Shown here: positions 1 to 6,509 of the stretch, one piece after another
Layout: each line of letters starts with the position of its first letter
Numbering within the stretch: the stretch's first letter is position 1
Position numbers and translations under genes: made by a program
Notes under the pieces: generated by a model
Told to the model about the DNA's origin: nothing
The model's input: the letters and a program-made list of their open reading frames with translations, nothing else
Database searches by the model: none
Source of the DNA: Stutzerimonas stutzeri
Lineage (GTDB): Bacteria; Pseudomonadota; Gammaproteobacteria; Pseudomonadales; Pseudomonadaceae
Reading direction: 5' to 3'
DNA length: 64,000 nucleotides
Assembly: GCF_038561965.1 (NCBI RefSeq)
Contig: NZ_CP139348.1
Location: 3,906,001 to 3,970,000 of the forward strand

Positions 1-148
1 CCGCGTAGGCAGGCTCGGCCTCCAGAGCATTTCCCGCCGAGACATCATCCACGGGCGGTGGCGTGGTGGACGGCTTGAGCAGGTCCTCGGCAGCCGCCGG
101 ACCGCTCAGCCAGACCACTGCCAGTAGTGCGAGAAACACGGTTTTCAT
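1..148 (-). CDS. N-terminal fragment of an unknown secreted protein (cut by window edge)
   Basis: An open frame starts with ATG at 148 and runs off the left edge. The 49 visible residues begin MKTVFLALLAVVWLSG followed by PAAAEDLL, a typical Sec signal peptide with likely cleavage after AAA (about residue 20). A Pro/Thr-rich, low-complexity segment follows, as in many periplasmic proteins before the folded domain. The gene is divergent from the PepSY/two-component operon, with about 170 bp between them. No family can be assigned from so little sequence; only its start and likely export are supported. Confidence 0.6.
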   Translation of the reverse strand, partial: MKTVFLALLAVVWLSGPAAAEDLLKPSTTPPPVDDVSAGNALEAEPAYA

Positions 149-251
149 GACGACACACCCCGATCGATCGGTTGTGATGGCTGCTGCAAGCGTAGTCGTC
201 ATGGCGTTGTTCGCCCTCGCTCGAATGGTGCATTCGCGGCCTCAAGCCGGC

Positions 252-268
252 ATTCAGTTTCGTTTAAG
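252..268 (+). promoter_or_regulatory. Candidate PmrA/QseB-type response-regulator box
   Basis: ATTCAG-N5-TTTAAG forms a 6-5-6 direct repeat resembling the YTTAAK-N5-YTTAAK sites bound by PmrA/QseB-class OmpR-family regulators. The second half-site is a full match and the first has two mismatches. It lies 52 bp before the first PepSY gene, whose operon encodes an OmpR-family regulator, so autoregulation is plausible. This is inference from the motif and its position only. Confidence 0.35.
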
Positions 269-319
269 CCAGCCCTCGTAACCTGTGAATCGTCGAAACC
301 AACCACAGGAATCAAAACG

Positions 320-628
320 ATGAAAACACTGACTACGCTGTTAACCGCCGCCACCCTCGCCCTCGGTGCCAACCTGGCGCTGGCCAAGGACATCGGCCCC
401 GACGAAGCGCTGCGCTTGCGTGACGCCGGAACCATCCAGTCGTTCGAAAAGCTCAACGAAGCGGCCTTGGCCAAGCACCCCGGCGCCACCATCGAAGAAT
501 CCGAGTTGGAAGAAGAGTACGGCCGTTACGTCTACCAGCTTGAATTGCGCGACGACAAAGGTGTGCAATGGGATCTCGAACTCGACGCCAAGACCGGCGA
601 AGTGCTGAAGGACCATCAGGACGACTGA
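320..628 (+). CDS. Periplasmic PepSY-domain protein (first of a tandem pair)
   Basis: A 102-aa protein with a signal peptide (MKTLTTLLTAATLALGANLALA, cleavage about residue 22) and one PepSY-type domain covering nearly all of the mature chain. The pattern is DEALRLRDAG..., then PGATIEESELEEEYGRYVY, and a C-terminal segment (about residues 82-102) ending in a KTGEVLKD-like hairpin. PepSY domains are small periplasmic modules thought to bind or inhibit proteases or to sense envelope or metal signals; the ligand here is unknown. AGGA lies 9 nt before the ATG. It is the first gene of an operon with a paralogue 8 bp downstream and then a response regulator and kinase, so it probably feeds into or is controlled by that pair. 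Confidence 0.85.
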   Translation: MKTLTTLLTAATLALGANLALAKDIGPDEALRLRDAGTIQSFEKLNEAALAKHPGATIEESELEEEYGRYVYQLELRDDKGVQWDLELDAKTGEVLKDHQDD

Positions 629-636
629 GGCCATCC

Positions 637-942
637 ATGCGTGCCCCATTTCTCGTAGCGCTTCCACTTGCACTGCTGCTCGCTGCCACCCCGGCGGCGA
701 GCCGCGACCTGGATCAGGACGAAGCCCTGCGGCTACGTCGTGAGGGCCTGATCCTGCCGCTGGAAACACTTATACAGCGCGCGATGGAGCGTTATCCCGG
801 GGCACGTCTGCTGGAGGCGGAACTGGAAGAGGAAGACGACATCTACGTCTATGAAATCGAATTACTGACCACCCAGGGCGTCGCCCGCGAGCTGGAATTC
901 GATGCCCGCGACGGGCGCCTGATCAAGGATGAAGAAGACTGA
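637..942 (+). CDS. Periplasmic PepSY-domain protein (second of a tandem pair)
   Basis: A 101-aa paralogue of the preceding gene. It has a signal peptide (MRAPFLVALPLALLLAATPAAS), then DLDQDEALRLRREG, PGARLLEAELEEEDDIYVYE and a closing FDARDGRLIKDEED, which aligns over its whole length with the first copy. The start at 637 is chosen because it begins the signal peptide; a longer frame from 568 would run through the previous gene. Its TGA overlaps the ATG of the response regulator (ATGA), indicating translational coupling. The mature protein is strongly acidic. A function as sensor accessory or cation-binding protein is inferred from context, not shown. Confidence 0.85.
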   Translation: MRAPFLVALPLALLLAATPAASRDLDQDEALRLRREGLILPLETLIQRAMERYPGARLLEAELEEEDDIYVYEIELLTTQGVARELEFDARDGRLIKDEED

Positions 943-1607
943 TGCGCCTGCTACTGGTCGAAGACAACGTTCCGCTGGCCGACGAACTGGTCGCCAGCCT
1001 CAGCCGCAACGGCTATGCGATCGACTGGCTCACCGATGGCCGCGACGCCGAATACCAGGGCGCTAGCGAGCCCTACGATCTGATCATTCTCGACCTTGGC
1101 TTGCCTGGCAAACCGGGGCTTGAGGTCTTGCGTGCCTGGCGCGCCGGCGGTCTTACCACGCCGGTGTTGATCCTCACCGCACGCGGCTCCTGGGCCGAAC
1201 GCATCGACGGTCTCAAAGCCGGCGCCGATGACTACCTGACCAAACCATTCCACCCTGAAGAGTTGCTGCTGCGCATCCAGGCACTGTTGCGCCGTGCCCA
1301 CGGCCTGGCCAACCAGCCACTGCTGCAAGCCGGCGGCCTGGAGCTGGACGAGTCGCGCCAATGCTGCTGCAAGGATGGCCAGGACATCGAACTCACCGCG
1401 GGTGAATTCCGTCTGCTGCGCTACTTCATGCTGCATCCGGGCCAGCTGCTCTCTAAAACGCAACTGACCGAACACCTCTACGACGGCGAAACCGAACGCG
1501 ACTCCAATGTCATCGAGGTGCATATCAATCGCCTGCGCGGCAAGCTCGGTCGCGAGCTGATCGAAACGCGCCGCGGGCAGGGCTATCGCTTCGGCGGCCA
1601 GCCGTGA
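942..1607 (+). CDS. OmpR/PhoB-family response regulator
   Basis: A 221-aa two-component regulator. The receiver domain (about 1-118) has E7/D8, the phospho-acceptor D51 in IILDLGLPG, T79 in LILTA and K101 in TKPFH. The C-terminal winged-helix DNA-binding domain (about 125-218) ends in SNVIEVHINRLRGKLG and TRRGQGYRFGG. Both ends are coupled: ATGA with the PepSY gene before and GTGA with the kinase after. Family and kinase type point to the PhoP/QseB/PmrA side of the OmpR family. The target genes are unknown; autoregulation through the box near 252-268 is possible. Confidence 0.95.
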   Translation: MRLLLVEDNVPLADELVASLSRNGYAIDWLTDGRDAEYQGASEPYDLIILDLGLPGKPGLEVLRAWRAGGLTTPVLILTARGSWAERIDGLKAGADDYLTKPFHPEELLLRIQALLRRAHGLANQPLLQAGGLELDESRQCCCKDGQDIELTAGEFRLLRYFMLHPGQLLSKTQLTEHLYDGETERDSNVIEVHINRLRGKLGRELIETRRGQGYRFGGQP

Positions 1608-2920
1608 AATCCATTCAGCGCAGCCTCAGCCTGGCGCTGATCGCCACCCTGCTGTTGGTCGCGCTGGTGCTGGTGCAGACCAGTTTGTGGCTGTTCGAAT
1701 CGGGGCTAAGGCGTAGCCTGGAAACCGACCTGCGCGAGGAAACCGAAGGCCTGCTGATCGCCCTGGTCAAGGGACCGAACGGCAACCAGCTGGACCTCCA
1801 GCGTCTCAACCCGCGCTATCAGCGGCCTTTTTCCGGCCACTACTTCAAGATCGACCTGCCCGGGCGAACCTGGCGCTCACGCTCGCTATGGGACGCCACG
1901 CCGCAATGGCCGGAACATGCCGGGCTGGCGGACGACCTGCTTGACGGCCCGCAGGGCCAGCGATTGCTGGGCTACCGCGCCGAATACCGCCGTGACGGGC
2001 AGCCAATCATCATCAGCGTGGCGCAGGACTACACGCCGGTTCTCGACAGCTTCGCCCGTGTGCGACTTAGCGGCCTTGGACTGGTCGGCTTCGCCCTGCT
2101 CGCACTACTGCTTTTGCAGCGTTACGCCATGGGTCTGGCACTGCGCCCGCTGGAACGTGCGCGCCAGCAGATTGCCCAGCTGCAGCAGGGCCAGCGCCAG
2201 CAACTGGATCAGCGAGCACCAAGCGAGCTGCAACCGCTGGTGAAGCAGATCAACCATCTGCTGACCCATACCGAAGAAACCTTACAGCGCTCGCGGCACG
2301 CGCTGGGCAATCTCGGCCATGCGCTGAAGACGCCGCTGGCGGTGCTCGGCAGTCTGGTACAGCGCGAAGAACTGGCCGCCCATCCTGAGCTGCAGGCCAG
2401 CCTGGTCGAGCAGCTGAGCCAGATCCAGCAGCGTGTCAGCCGCGAACTGGGCCGCGCACGGCTATCGGTCGACGTATTGCCGGGCGCTCATTTCGATTGC
2501 GATGCCGAACTGCCAGCACTGTTCGAAACGCTGGCGATGATCCACCGCAGCGGACTCGACTTGCGCTGGCACGCTCCTAACGGCTGTCGCCTGCCTCGTG
2601 ATCGCGAGGACATGCTCGAGCTGCTCGGCAATCTGCTGGATAACGCCTGCAAGTGGGCGAGCAGCCGCGTCGAACTGACCATCGAACGCGACAGCAGCGG
2701 CTTCGTCCTGCTGGTGGACGATGACGGTCCAGGCATTCCGGCACAGCAGCGGGCAAAGGTCATCGACCGCGGCGTGCGGCTAGACGAGTCGGCGGAGGGT
2801 CACGGCCTGGGCCTGGGGATCGTCAGCGACATCCTGGCGGCCTGGCGAGGAACGTGGAGCCTGGAGGAAAGTCCGTTAGGGGGGTTGCGTGTACGCGTCG
2901 CGCTACCCGCGACTCGCTGA
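1604..2920 (+). CDS. PhoQ-like membrane sensor histidine kinase
   Basis: A 438-aa kinase that starts at a GTG overlapping the regulator stop. It has a transmembrane helix at about 8-32, a periplasmic sensor of about 120 residues, a second helix at about 155-175, and a HAMP-like linker. The dimerisation domain has H239 in GHALKTPLAVL (the LKTPL form is typical of PhoQ-type kinases). The ATPase domain has the N box ELLGNLLDNACKWA (N347), DDDGPGIP (G1, about 372-379) and GHGLGLGIVSD (G2, about 399-409). It should phosphorylate the adjacent regulator. The periplasmic signal is unknown; the two cotranscribed PepSY proteins could be its accessory sensors. Confidence 0.93.
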   Translation: MKSIQRSLSLALIATLLLVALVLVQTSLWLFESGLRRSLETDLREETEGLLIALVKGPNGNQLDLQRLNPRYQRPFSGHYFKIDLPGRTWRSRSLWDATPQWPEHAGLADDLLDGPQGQRLLGYRAEYRRDGQPIIISVAQDYTPVLDSFARVRLSGLGLVGFALLALLLLQRYAMGLALRPLERARQQIAQLQQGQRQQLDQRAPSELQPLVKQINHLLTHTEETLQRSRHALGNLGHALKTPLAVLGSLVQREELAAHPELQASLVEQLSQIQQRVSRELGRARLSVDVLPGAHFDCDAELPALFETLAMIHRSGLDLRWHAPNGCRLPRDREDMLELLGNLLDNACKWASSRVELTIERDSSGFVLLVDDDGPGIPAQQRAKVIDRGVRLDESAEGHGLGLGIVSDILAAWRGTWSLEESPLGGLRVRVALPATR

Positions 2921-2925
2921 GGCGA

Positions 2926-3141
2926 TTACTGCGGGCGGGCCAGTTCGTTGCGCATGTCTTCGAGAATGGTTTCGACCAGTAGCGTGTTCTGCACCTGATG
3001 CCCGGCCATGATGCGCGTGGCGTGGGTGCCATTGATCGGGTAGCCGACGTGTACCAGCAGACGACCGTCCGCTTGCGGCTCGACGCGCGTGCGGTACTGC
3101 GAAGTGAAGGTTTCGGCCAAGTAGCGGGATAGAGTCTTCAT
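2926..3141 (-). CDS. Small conserved-looking hypothetical protein
   Basis: A 71-aa protein starting MKTLSRYLAETFTSQY and ending MRNELARPQ, predicted soluble, with no signal peptide and a regular alpha/beta pattern. The frame is open from 3270, but the ATG at 3141 is preferred: the extra 43 residues would overlap the small membrane ORF upstream, while the segment from MKTL looks like a compact complete protein. It converges on the kinase gene, with 5 bp between the stops. No family recognised. It may be cotranscribed with the 32-aa membrane peptide about 100 bp upstream. Confidence 0.55.
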   Translation of the reverse strand: MKTLSRYLAETFTSQYRTRVEPQADGRLLVHVGYPINGTHATRIMAGHQVQNTLLVETILEDMRNELARPQ

Positions 3142-3247
3142 GAGCATCTCTAGCAATGAGCCTGAGACAAAGACCGTGTTCTGCGCTCGGAGATTCATGC
3201 CGTCCATCGGGAATCCGATGATCTTCACCAAAATGTAACCGCCGTCA

Positions 3248-3346
3248 TCATTTGCGCTCGGCGTCGGCATAGGCCAGCCACGCCAGAAAAAGCATCGCAG
3301 CGAACGCTACGCAGGACATCACCAAGGCATTGATCAGCAAGCTCAT
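3248..3346 (-). CDS. 32-residue single-pass membrane peptide
   Basis: ATG at 3346 is preceded on the minus strand by GGATGAGGAGACGCGAC, a strong Shine-Dalgarno with good spacing. The peptide is MSLLINALVMSC..., with one hydrophobic segment (about residues 2-26) and a charged tail ending ADAERK. This is the layout of bacterial small membrane proteins. It is divergent from the WYL-domain regulator and shares its intergenic region with a candidate operator. A longer frame to 3475 exists but would enter the regulator gene and has no better start signal. Function unknown. Confidence 0.5.
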   Translation of the reverse strand: MSLLINALVMSCVAFAAMLFLAWLAYADAERK

Positions 3347-3379
3347 GTCGCGTCTCCTCATCCACCGGATCGAGTTGAA

Positions 3380-3398
3380 ACATACCCCGAATATATGT
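3380..3398. promoter_or_regulatory. Inverted repeat between the WYL regulator and the divergent peptide gene
   Basis: ACATA-N9-TATGT is an exact 5-bp inverted repeat centred about 75 bp upstream of the WYL gene and 45 bp upstream of the divergent small ORF. WYL regulators of the BrxR/CapW type are known to bind inverted repeats in front of their own genes, so this is a candidate autoregulatory operator. Only symmetry and position support it. Confidence 0.35.
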
Positions 3399-3464
3399 AG
3401 CGTTGCGCGACACGTCGACCTGCTCGACATAGCTATGTAAATCTTCGGCACAGGTGCAGCGACG

Positions 3465-4337
3465 ATGAAACGCAAGCAATCGATCAGTCAGATTCGCTGG
3501 GACCTGGCGCTGCGCTACCGCCTGATCGAGACCATCGCCTGGTGGGAAGGCCGCCTGACCACGGGCCACCTGATGCAGAGCTTCGGCATCAGCCGTCAGC
3601 AGGCATCGAAGGACATCAACACCTACCTGAACGAACATGCGCCCAAAAACCTGACATATGACCGTCACCTGAAGGGCTACAAACCGACAAAGGGTTTTCA
3701 GCCACTGTTCATCGACGGCAGCGCCAGCGCCTACCTGCACCTGCTCGACCAGAACCGTGTCCGCGCCCCACATATCGAAGGCCTGGCGCTGGCCTATGCG
3801 CACACTGAAGTGCTGCAGGTACCGGACCGCAGCATCCGCCCGGAGGTGCTGCGGCCGATCCTGCAGGCCTGCCGCGAGGGCCTGCGCCTGGAAAGCGAGT
3901 ACGTGTCGCTTGCCAACCCTGACGTCGAGATCCGCGTGATGGCGCCGCACACCCTGGTGTTCACCGGCATGCGCTGGCACGTGCGCGCCTACTGCGAGAA
4001 GAACCGCGAGTACCGCGACTTCGTCCTCAGCCGCTTCCGCGGCGAGCCGGATCTGATGGACGCAAGCGAACACACCCGCGAGCAGGACGAGGCGTGGAAC
4101 ACGCCGGTGACTGTGCTGATCGAGCCGGACGCGCGCCTGAGCCCGGCGCAAAAGGCAATCATCGAGGTGGACTTCGGCATGGTCGACGGCCAGCTGCCGG
4201 TGGAAAGCCGTGGCGCGCTGGTGCAATACGTGTTGCAACGCTTCGGCATCGACCCGAATACCGTGCAGGCGAATGCGGCGGCGCAGCAGTTGCAGGTGGG
4301 GAATCTGCAGGCGTTGAAGGGGTGGTTGTACTCGTGA
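3465..4337 (+). CDS. WYL-domain transcriptional regulator (BrxR/CapW-like architecture)
   Basis: A 290-aa cytoplasmic protein. A winged-helix domain fills about residues 10-90 (LTTGHLMQSFGISRQQASKDIN is the helix-turn-helix). The WYL domain spans about 120-200, with RWHVRAYCEKNREYRDFVLSRF as its core, and a C-terminal WCX-like segment of about 80 residues ends LQALKGWLYS. WYL domains bind nucleic-acid or nucleotide ligands and switch DNA binding; the same three-part architecture is used by BrxR and CapW, regulators of anti-phage systems. No defence operon lies beside it. The downstream sequence is a repeat patch and then sbcDC, so its targets are not evident and self-control is the simplest guess. 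Confidence 0.85.
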   Translation: MKRKQSISQIRWDLALRYRLIETIAWWEGRLTTGHLMQSFGISRQQASKDINTYLNEHAPKNLTYDRHLKGYKPTKGFQPLFIDGSASAYLHLLDQNRVRAPHIEGLALAYAHTEVLQVPDRSIRPEVLRPILQACREGLRLESEYVSLANPDVEIRVMAPHTLVFTGMRWHVRAYCEKNREYRDFVLSRFRGEPDLMDASEHTREQDEAWNTPVTVLIEPDARLSPAQKAIIEVDFGMVDGQLPVESRGALVQYVLQRFGIDPNTVQANAAAQQLQVGNLQALKGWLYS

Positions 4338-4359
4338 GGGTTAGGCGTCACGTGATCAC

Positions 4360-4567
4360 TTGTAGGAGCGAGCTTGCTCGCGATCAGGTGCAGGCACAAA
4401 CCTGTGCATACGACGCCGCGCTTTCCTCGGCCCGACCTGCAGATTGCGCCTCGCATGGCTTGACCATTTGTAGCAACGAGCTTGCTCACGAACTGTTGCC
4501 GGCGCAGACCTATGCGTACGACGCCGCGCTTTCCTCGACCCGACCAGCAGGTTGCGCCTTGCACGGC
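4360..4567. repeat. Two tandem Pseudomonas REP-containing units, 108-bp period
   Basis: Two copies of a roughly 100-bp unit start at 4360 and 4468. Each begins with TTGTAG followed by a REP core (GCGAGCTTGCTCGC in copy 1; ACGAGCTTGCTCAC in copy 2). Each continues with a shared TACGACGCCGCGCTTTCCTC at the same offset, then TTGCGCC or a near match. Copy 1 has the more perfect palindrome. REP sequences of this form are common in Pseudomonas intergenic regions and are moved by RAYT transposases acting in trans; no RAYT gene is in the window. The unit starts 22 bp after the WYL stop codon. Confidence 0.8.
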
Positions 4568-4572
4568 GCGTC

Positions 4573-4771
4573 ACTTTTTCTTGTCTGGCCAAGAAAAAGT
4601 AACCAAAAAGAAGGCCACCCCTACATACGGGTTTTGCTTCGCAAAACTTCCCTCGCTCCGGCGCTGCTCCGGGGGTCGTCGCGAAGGGCCATCCCTGGCC
4701 CATCGCTCCTCGCTCGGCATCCATGCCTCTCGTCCCCCTGCGCAGCGCCTACGCTCGGCCTCCTGAAGGGG
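4573..4771 (+). repeat. Structured repeat element, copy A (left arm of a head-to-head pair)
   Basis: It begins with a 28-bp hairpin, ACTTTTTCTTG / TCTGGC / CAAGAAAAAGT with 11-bp perfect arms (4573-4600), followed by AACCAAAAAG (4601-4610). It then has a second hairpin, GTTTTGCTTCGCAAAAC, the palindrome GGGCCATCCCTGGCCC (4686-4701), CGGCATCCATGCC (4715-4727) and TCGGCCTCCTGAAGGGG (4755-4771). The same landmarks recur in inverted order at 4862-5091. The strand is set by reading outward hairpin to inner end. It produces spurious ORFs and is not coding. Confidence 0.75.
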
Positions 4772-4861
4772 ATTCGAGACCGAGTCGTCTGTAAGTTTAT
4801 AAATAGCGGGAGGCCGCTTCGCTCGTTTAACAGTCAAAAATCTGCCAAGCGACGCCGAATG

Positions 4862-5091
4862 CCCCGTTCAGGAGGCCGAATGAAATCCGCATGGAGGGGA
4901 GCGAGCGGCATGGATGCCGCGAGAGGACTGGGCGTCCCCGCGATAAAGGACCATGGATGGCCCTTGTACGCCGGCCCGTGGAACGTGGATGGAATGAGGG
5001 AAGTCGAGCGCCGCGAGACCCGGATGCAGGGGCAAGACTTTTTGGTTCCTTTGGGCGGGGCCGGCCATCCGGCGACTGCCAAAAGGAACTC
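4862..5091 (-). repeat. Structured repeat element, copy B (right arm, inverted)
   Basis: Read on the minus strand, it carries the same landmarks as copy A in the same order. They are an outer imperfect hairpin (5045-5056 with 5080-5091), AACCAAAAAG (5038-5047), GGGCCATCCATGGTCC (4948-4963), the palindrome CGGCATCCATGCC (4907-4919) and TCGGCCTCCTGAACGGGG (about 4862-4879). Copies A and B face each other across about 90 bp. The sequences between landmarks are diverged, so these are old or independently acquired copies of one family, not a recent duplication. The remaining 180 bp before sbcD has no recognisable gene. Confidence 0.7.
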
Positions 5092-5273
5092 GCCCAGCAG
5101 GGCGAAACCAGCGCGTCATACCGGCACGACAGGCGGCAGCCACCTGCAAACTCGAAAACCAACCAGTTCCGCGGTCAAGACTGCTCCCACAAGCCTTACA
5201 TCCGACTCAAACAACCGCAGACATCCTACGCCAGCGGTTTGCCGCGGCACCCGCAAACAAAGAGCCTGAGCCC

Positions 5274-6509
5274 ATGCGCCTGATCCACACCTCCGACTGG
5301 CACCTCGGCCAGACCCTCCACGGCCAGGACCGCGACTACGAACACGCGCAATTCCTCGCCTGGCTGCTCGACCAGCTGGTTGGCCATCAGGCCGACGCCC
5401 TGCTCATCGCTGGCGACGTGTTCGACACGGTCAACCCGCCACTCAAGGCCCAGGAGCGCCTCTACGACTTCATCGTCCGCGCCCACGAAAAACTCCCGCA
5501 GCTGGACATCGTCATGATCGCCGGCAACCACGATTCCGGCGGGCGCATCGAACTGCCGGCGCCGCTGATGAAGCGCCTCAACGCCCACGCCGTCGGCCGC
5601 ATCAGCTGGATTGCCGAAGGCCAGCTGGACCACGGGCGGCTGCTGGTGCCGCTGCAAGACGCCGCTGGCAACACCGCGGCCTGGTGCCTCACCCTGCCCT
5701 TCCTGCGACCGGCCGAAGTCACCGGGATGGAGCTGGGCGACGACTACATGACCGGCATCCGTCAGGTCCACGAGCGGCTGATCACTGCCGCCGAAACCGC
5801 ACGCCAGCCCGGCCAGGCGCTGGTCGCCATGAGTCACGCGCATATGGCCGGTGGCGCGGTGTCGGAGGAGTCCGAGCGCAACATCGTCATCGGCAATGCC
5901 GAGGCGCTGCCGGCCAGCCTGTTCCCCGAGTCCGTCGCCTATGTCGCCTTGGGCCATCTGCACAAGCCGCAGCAGGTCGCCGGGCAGACGCGCATCCGCT
6001 ACAGCGGCTCCCCCCTGCCGCTGTCCTTTGCCGAGGTGAACTACCCGCACCAGGTGCTGCTGGTCGAACTCGATGGCGAGGCGCTGGTGCAGGTCGACAG
6101 CCTGCCGGTGCCGCGCGCGGTCGAGATGATCCGTATCGGCCGCGCGCCGCTGGCCGAGGTGATCGCCACGCTGGAGGCGCTGTCGCCAACCGGCCTGTTC
6201 GACGACCATCTGCCCTGGCTGGAGGTACGCGTGCTGCTCGACGAACCGCTGCCAGACCTGCGCCAGCGCATCGAAACCGCCATAACCGGCAAGGCCTGCC
6301 GACTGGTACGCATCGCCAGCGAATACGCCGGCAAGCGCGGCGAAACAGAGTCAGAGATGCTGCTGGGCCTCGATCAGATCACCCCGCAGGAACTGTTCGC
6401 CCGCGCCTGGGAAGTCGAGTACGGCAACCCGGCGGACGACCAGGCGCTGGAGGATTTCGCCACCTTGCTGCAACGGGTCGAGTTCGCCCATGAGGAGGAT
6501 GACCGATGA
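5274..6509 (+). CDS. sbcD: Exonuclease subunit SbcD
   Basis: A 411-aa metallophosphoesterase, the nuclease half of the SbcCD (Mre11-Rad50-like) complex that cleaves DNA hairpins and processes double-strand ends in the cytoplasm. The N-terminal phosphodiesterase motifs are all present: D8 and H10 in TSDWHLG, D48 in IAGDVFD, N85-H86 in AGNHDSGG, H188/H190 in SHAHMAGG, and GHLHKPQ (227-233) before YSGSPL. The C-terminal capping domain follows from about residue 270. The last codons overlap the sbcC start (ATGA), so the two are cotranslated. The start at 5274 gives the canonical MRLIHTSDWHLG. Confidence 0.97.
   Translation: MRLIHTSDWHLGQTLHGQDRDYEHAQFLAWLLDQLVGHQADALLIAGDVFDTVNPPLKAQERLYDFIVRAHEKLPQLDIVMIAGNHDSGGRIELPAPLMKRLNAHAVGRISWIAEGQLDHGRLLVPLQDAAGNTAAWCLTLPFLRPAEVTGMELGDDYMTGIRQVHERLITAAETARQPGQALVAMSHAHMAGGAVSEESERNIVIGNAEALPASLFPESVAYVALGHLHKPQQVAGQTRIRYSGSPLPLSFAEVNYPHQVLLVELDGEALVQVDSLPVPRAVEMIRIGRAPLAEVIATLEALSPTGLFDDHLPWLEVRVLLDEPLPDLRQRIETAITGKACRLVRIASEYAGKRGETESEMLLGLDQITPQELFARAWEVEYGNPADDQALEDFATLLQRVEFAHEEDDR

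Noticed and set aside
4482..4766. A 94-aa open frame containing SGQEKVTKKKATPTYG
   Set aside because: It lies wholly within the REP/structured repeat patch; its sequence follows the repeat landmarks and the inverted copy gives similar spurious frames. It has no ribosome site.
4094..5269. A 391-aa open frame running from inside the WYL gene through the repeats
   Set aside because: It starts out of frame within the WYL gene and consists of low-complexity Arg/Ser/Pro translation of repeats; a high-GC artefact.
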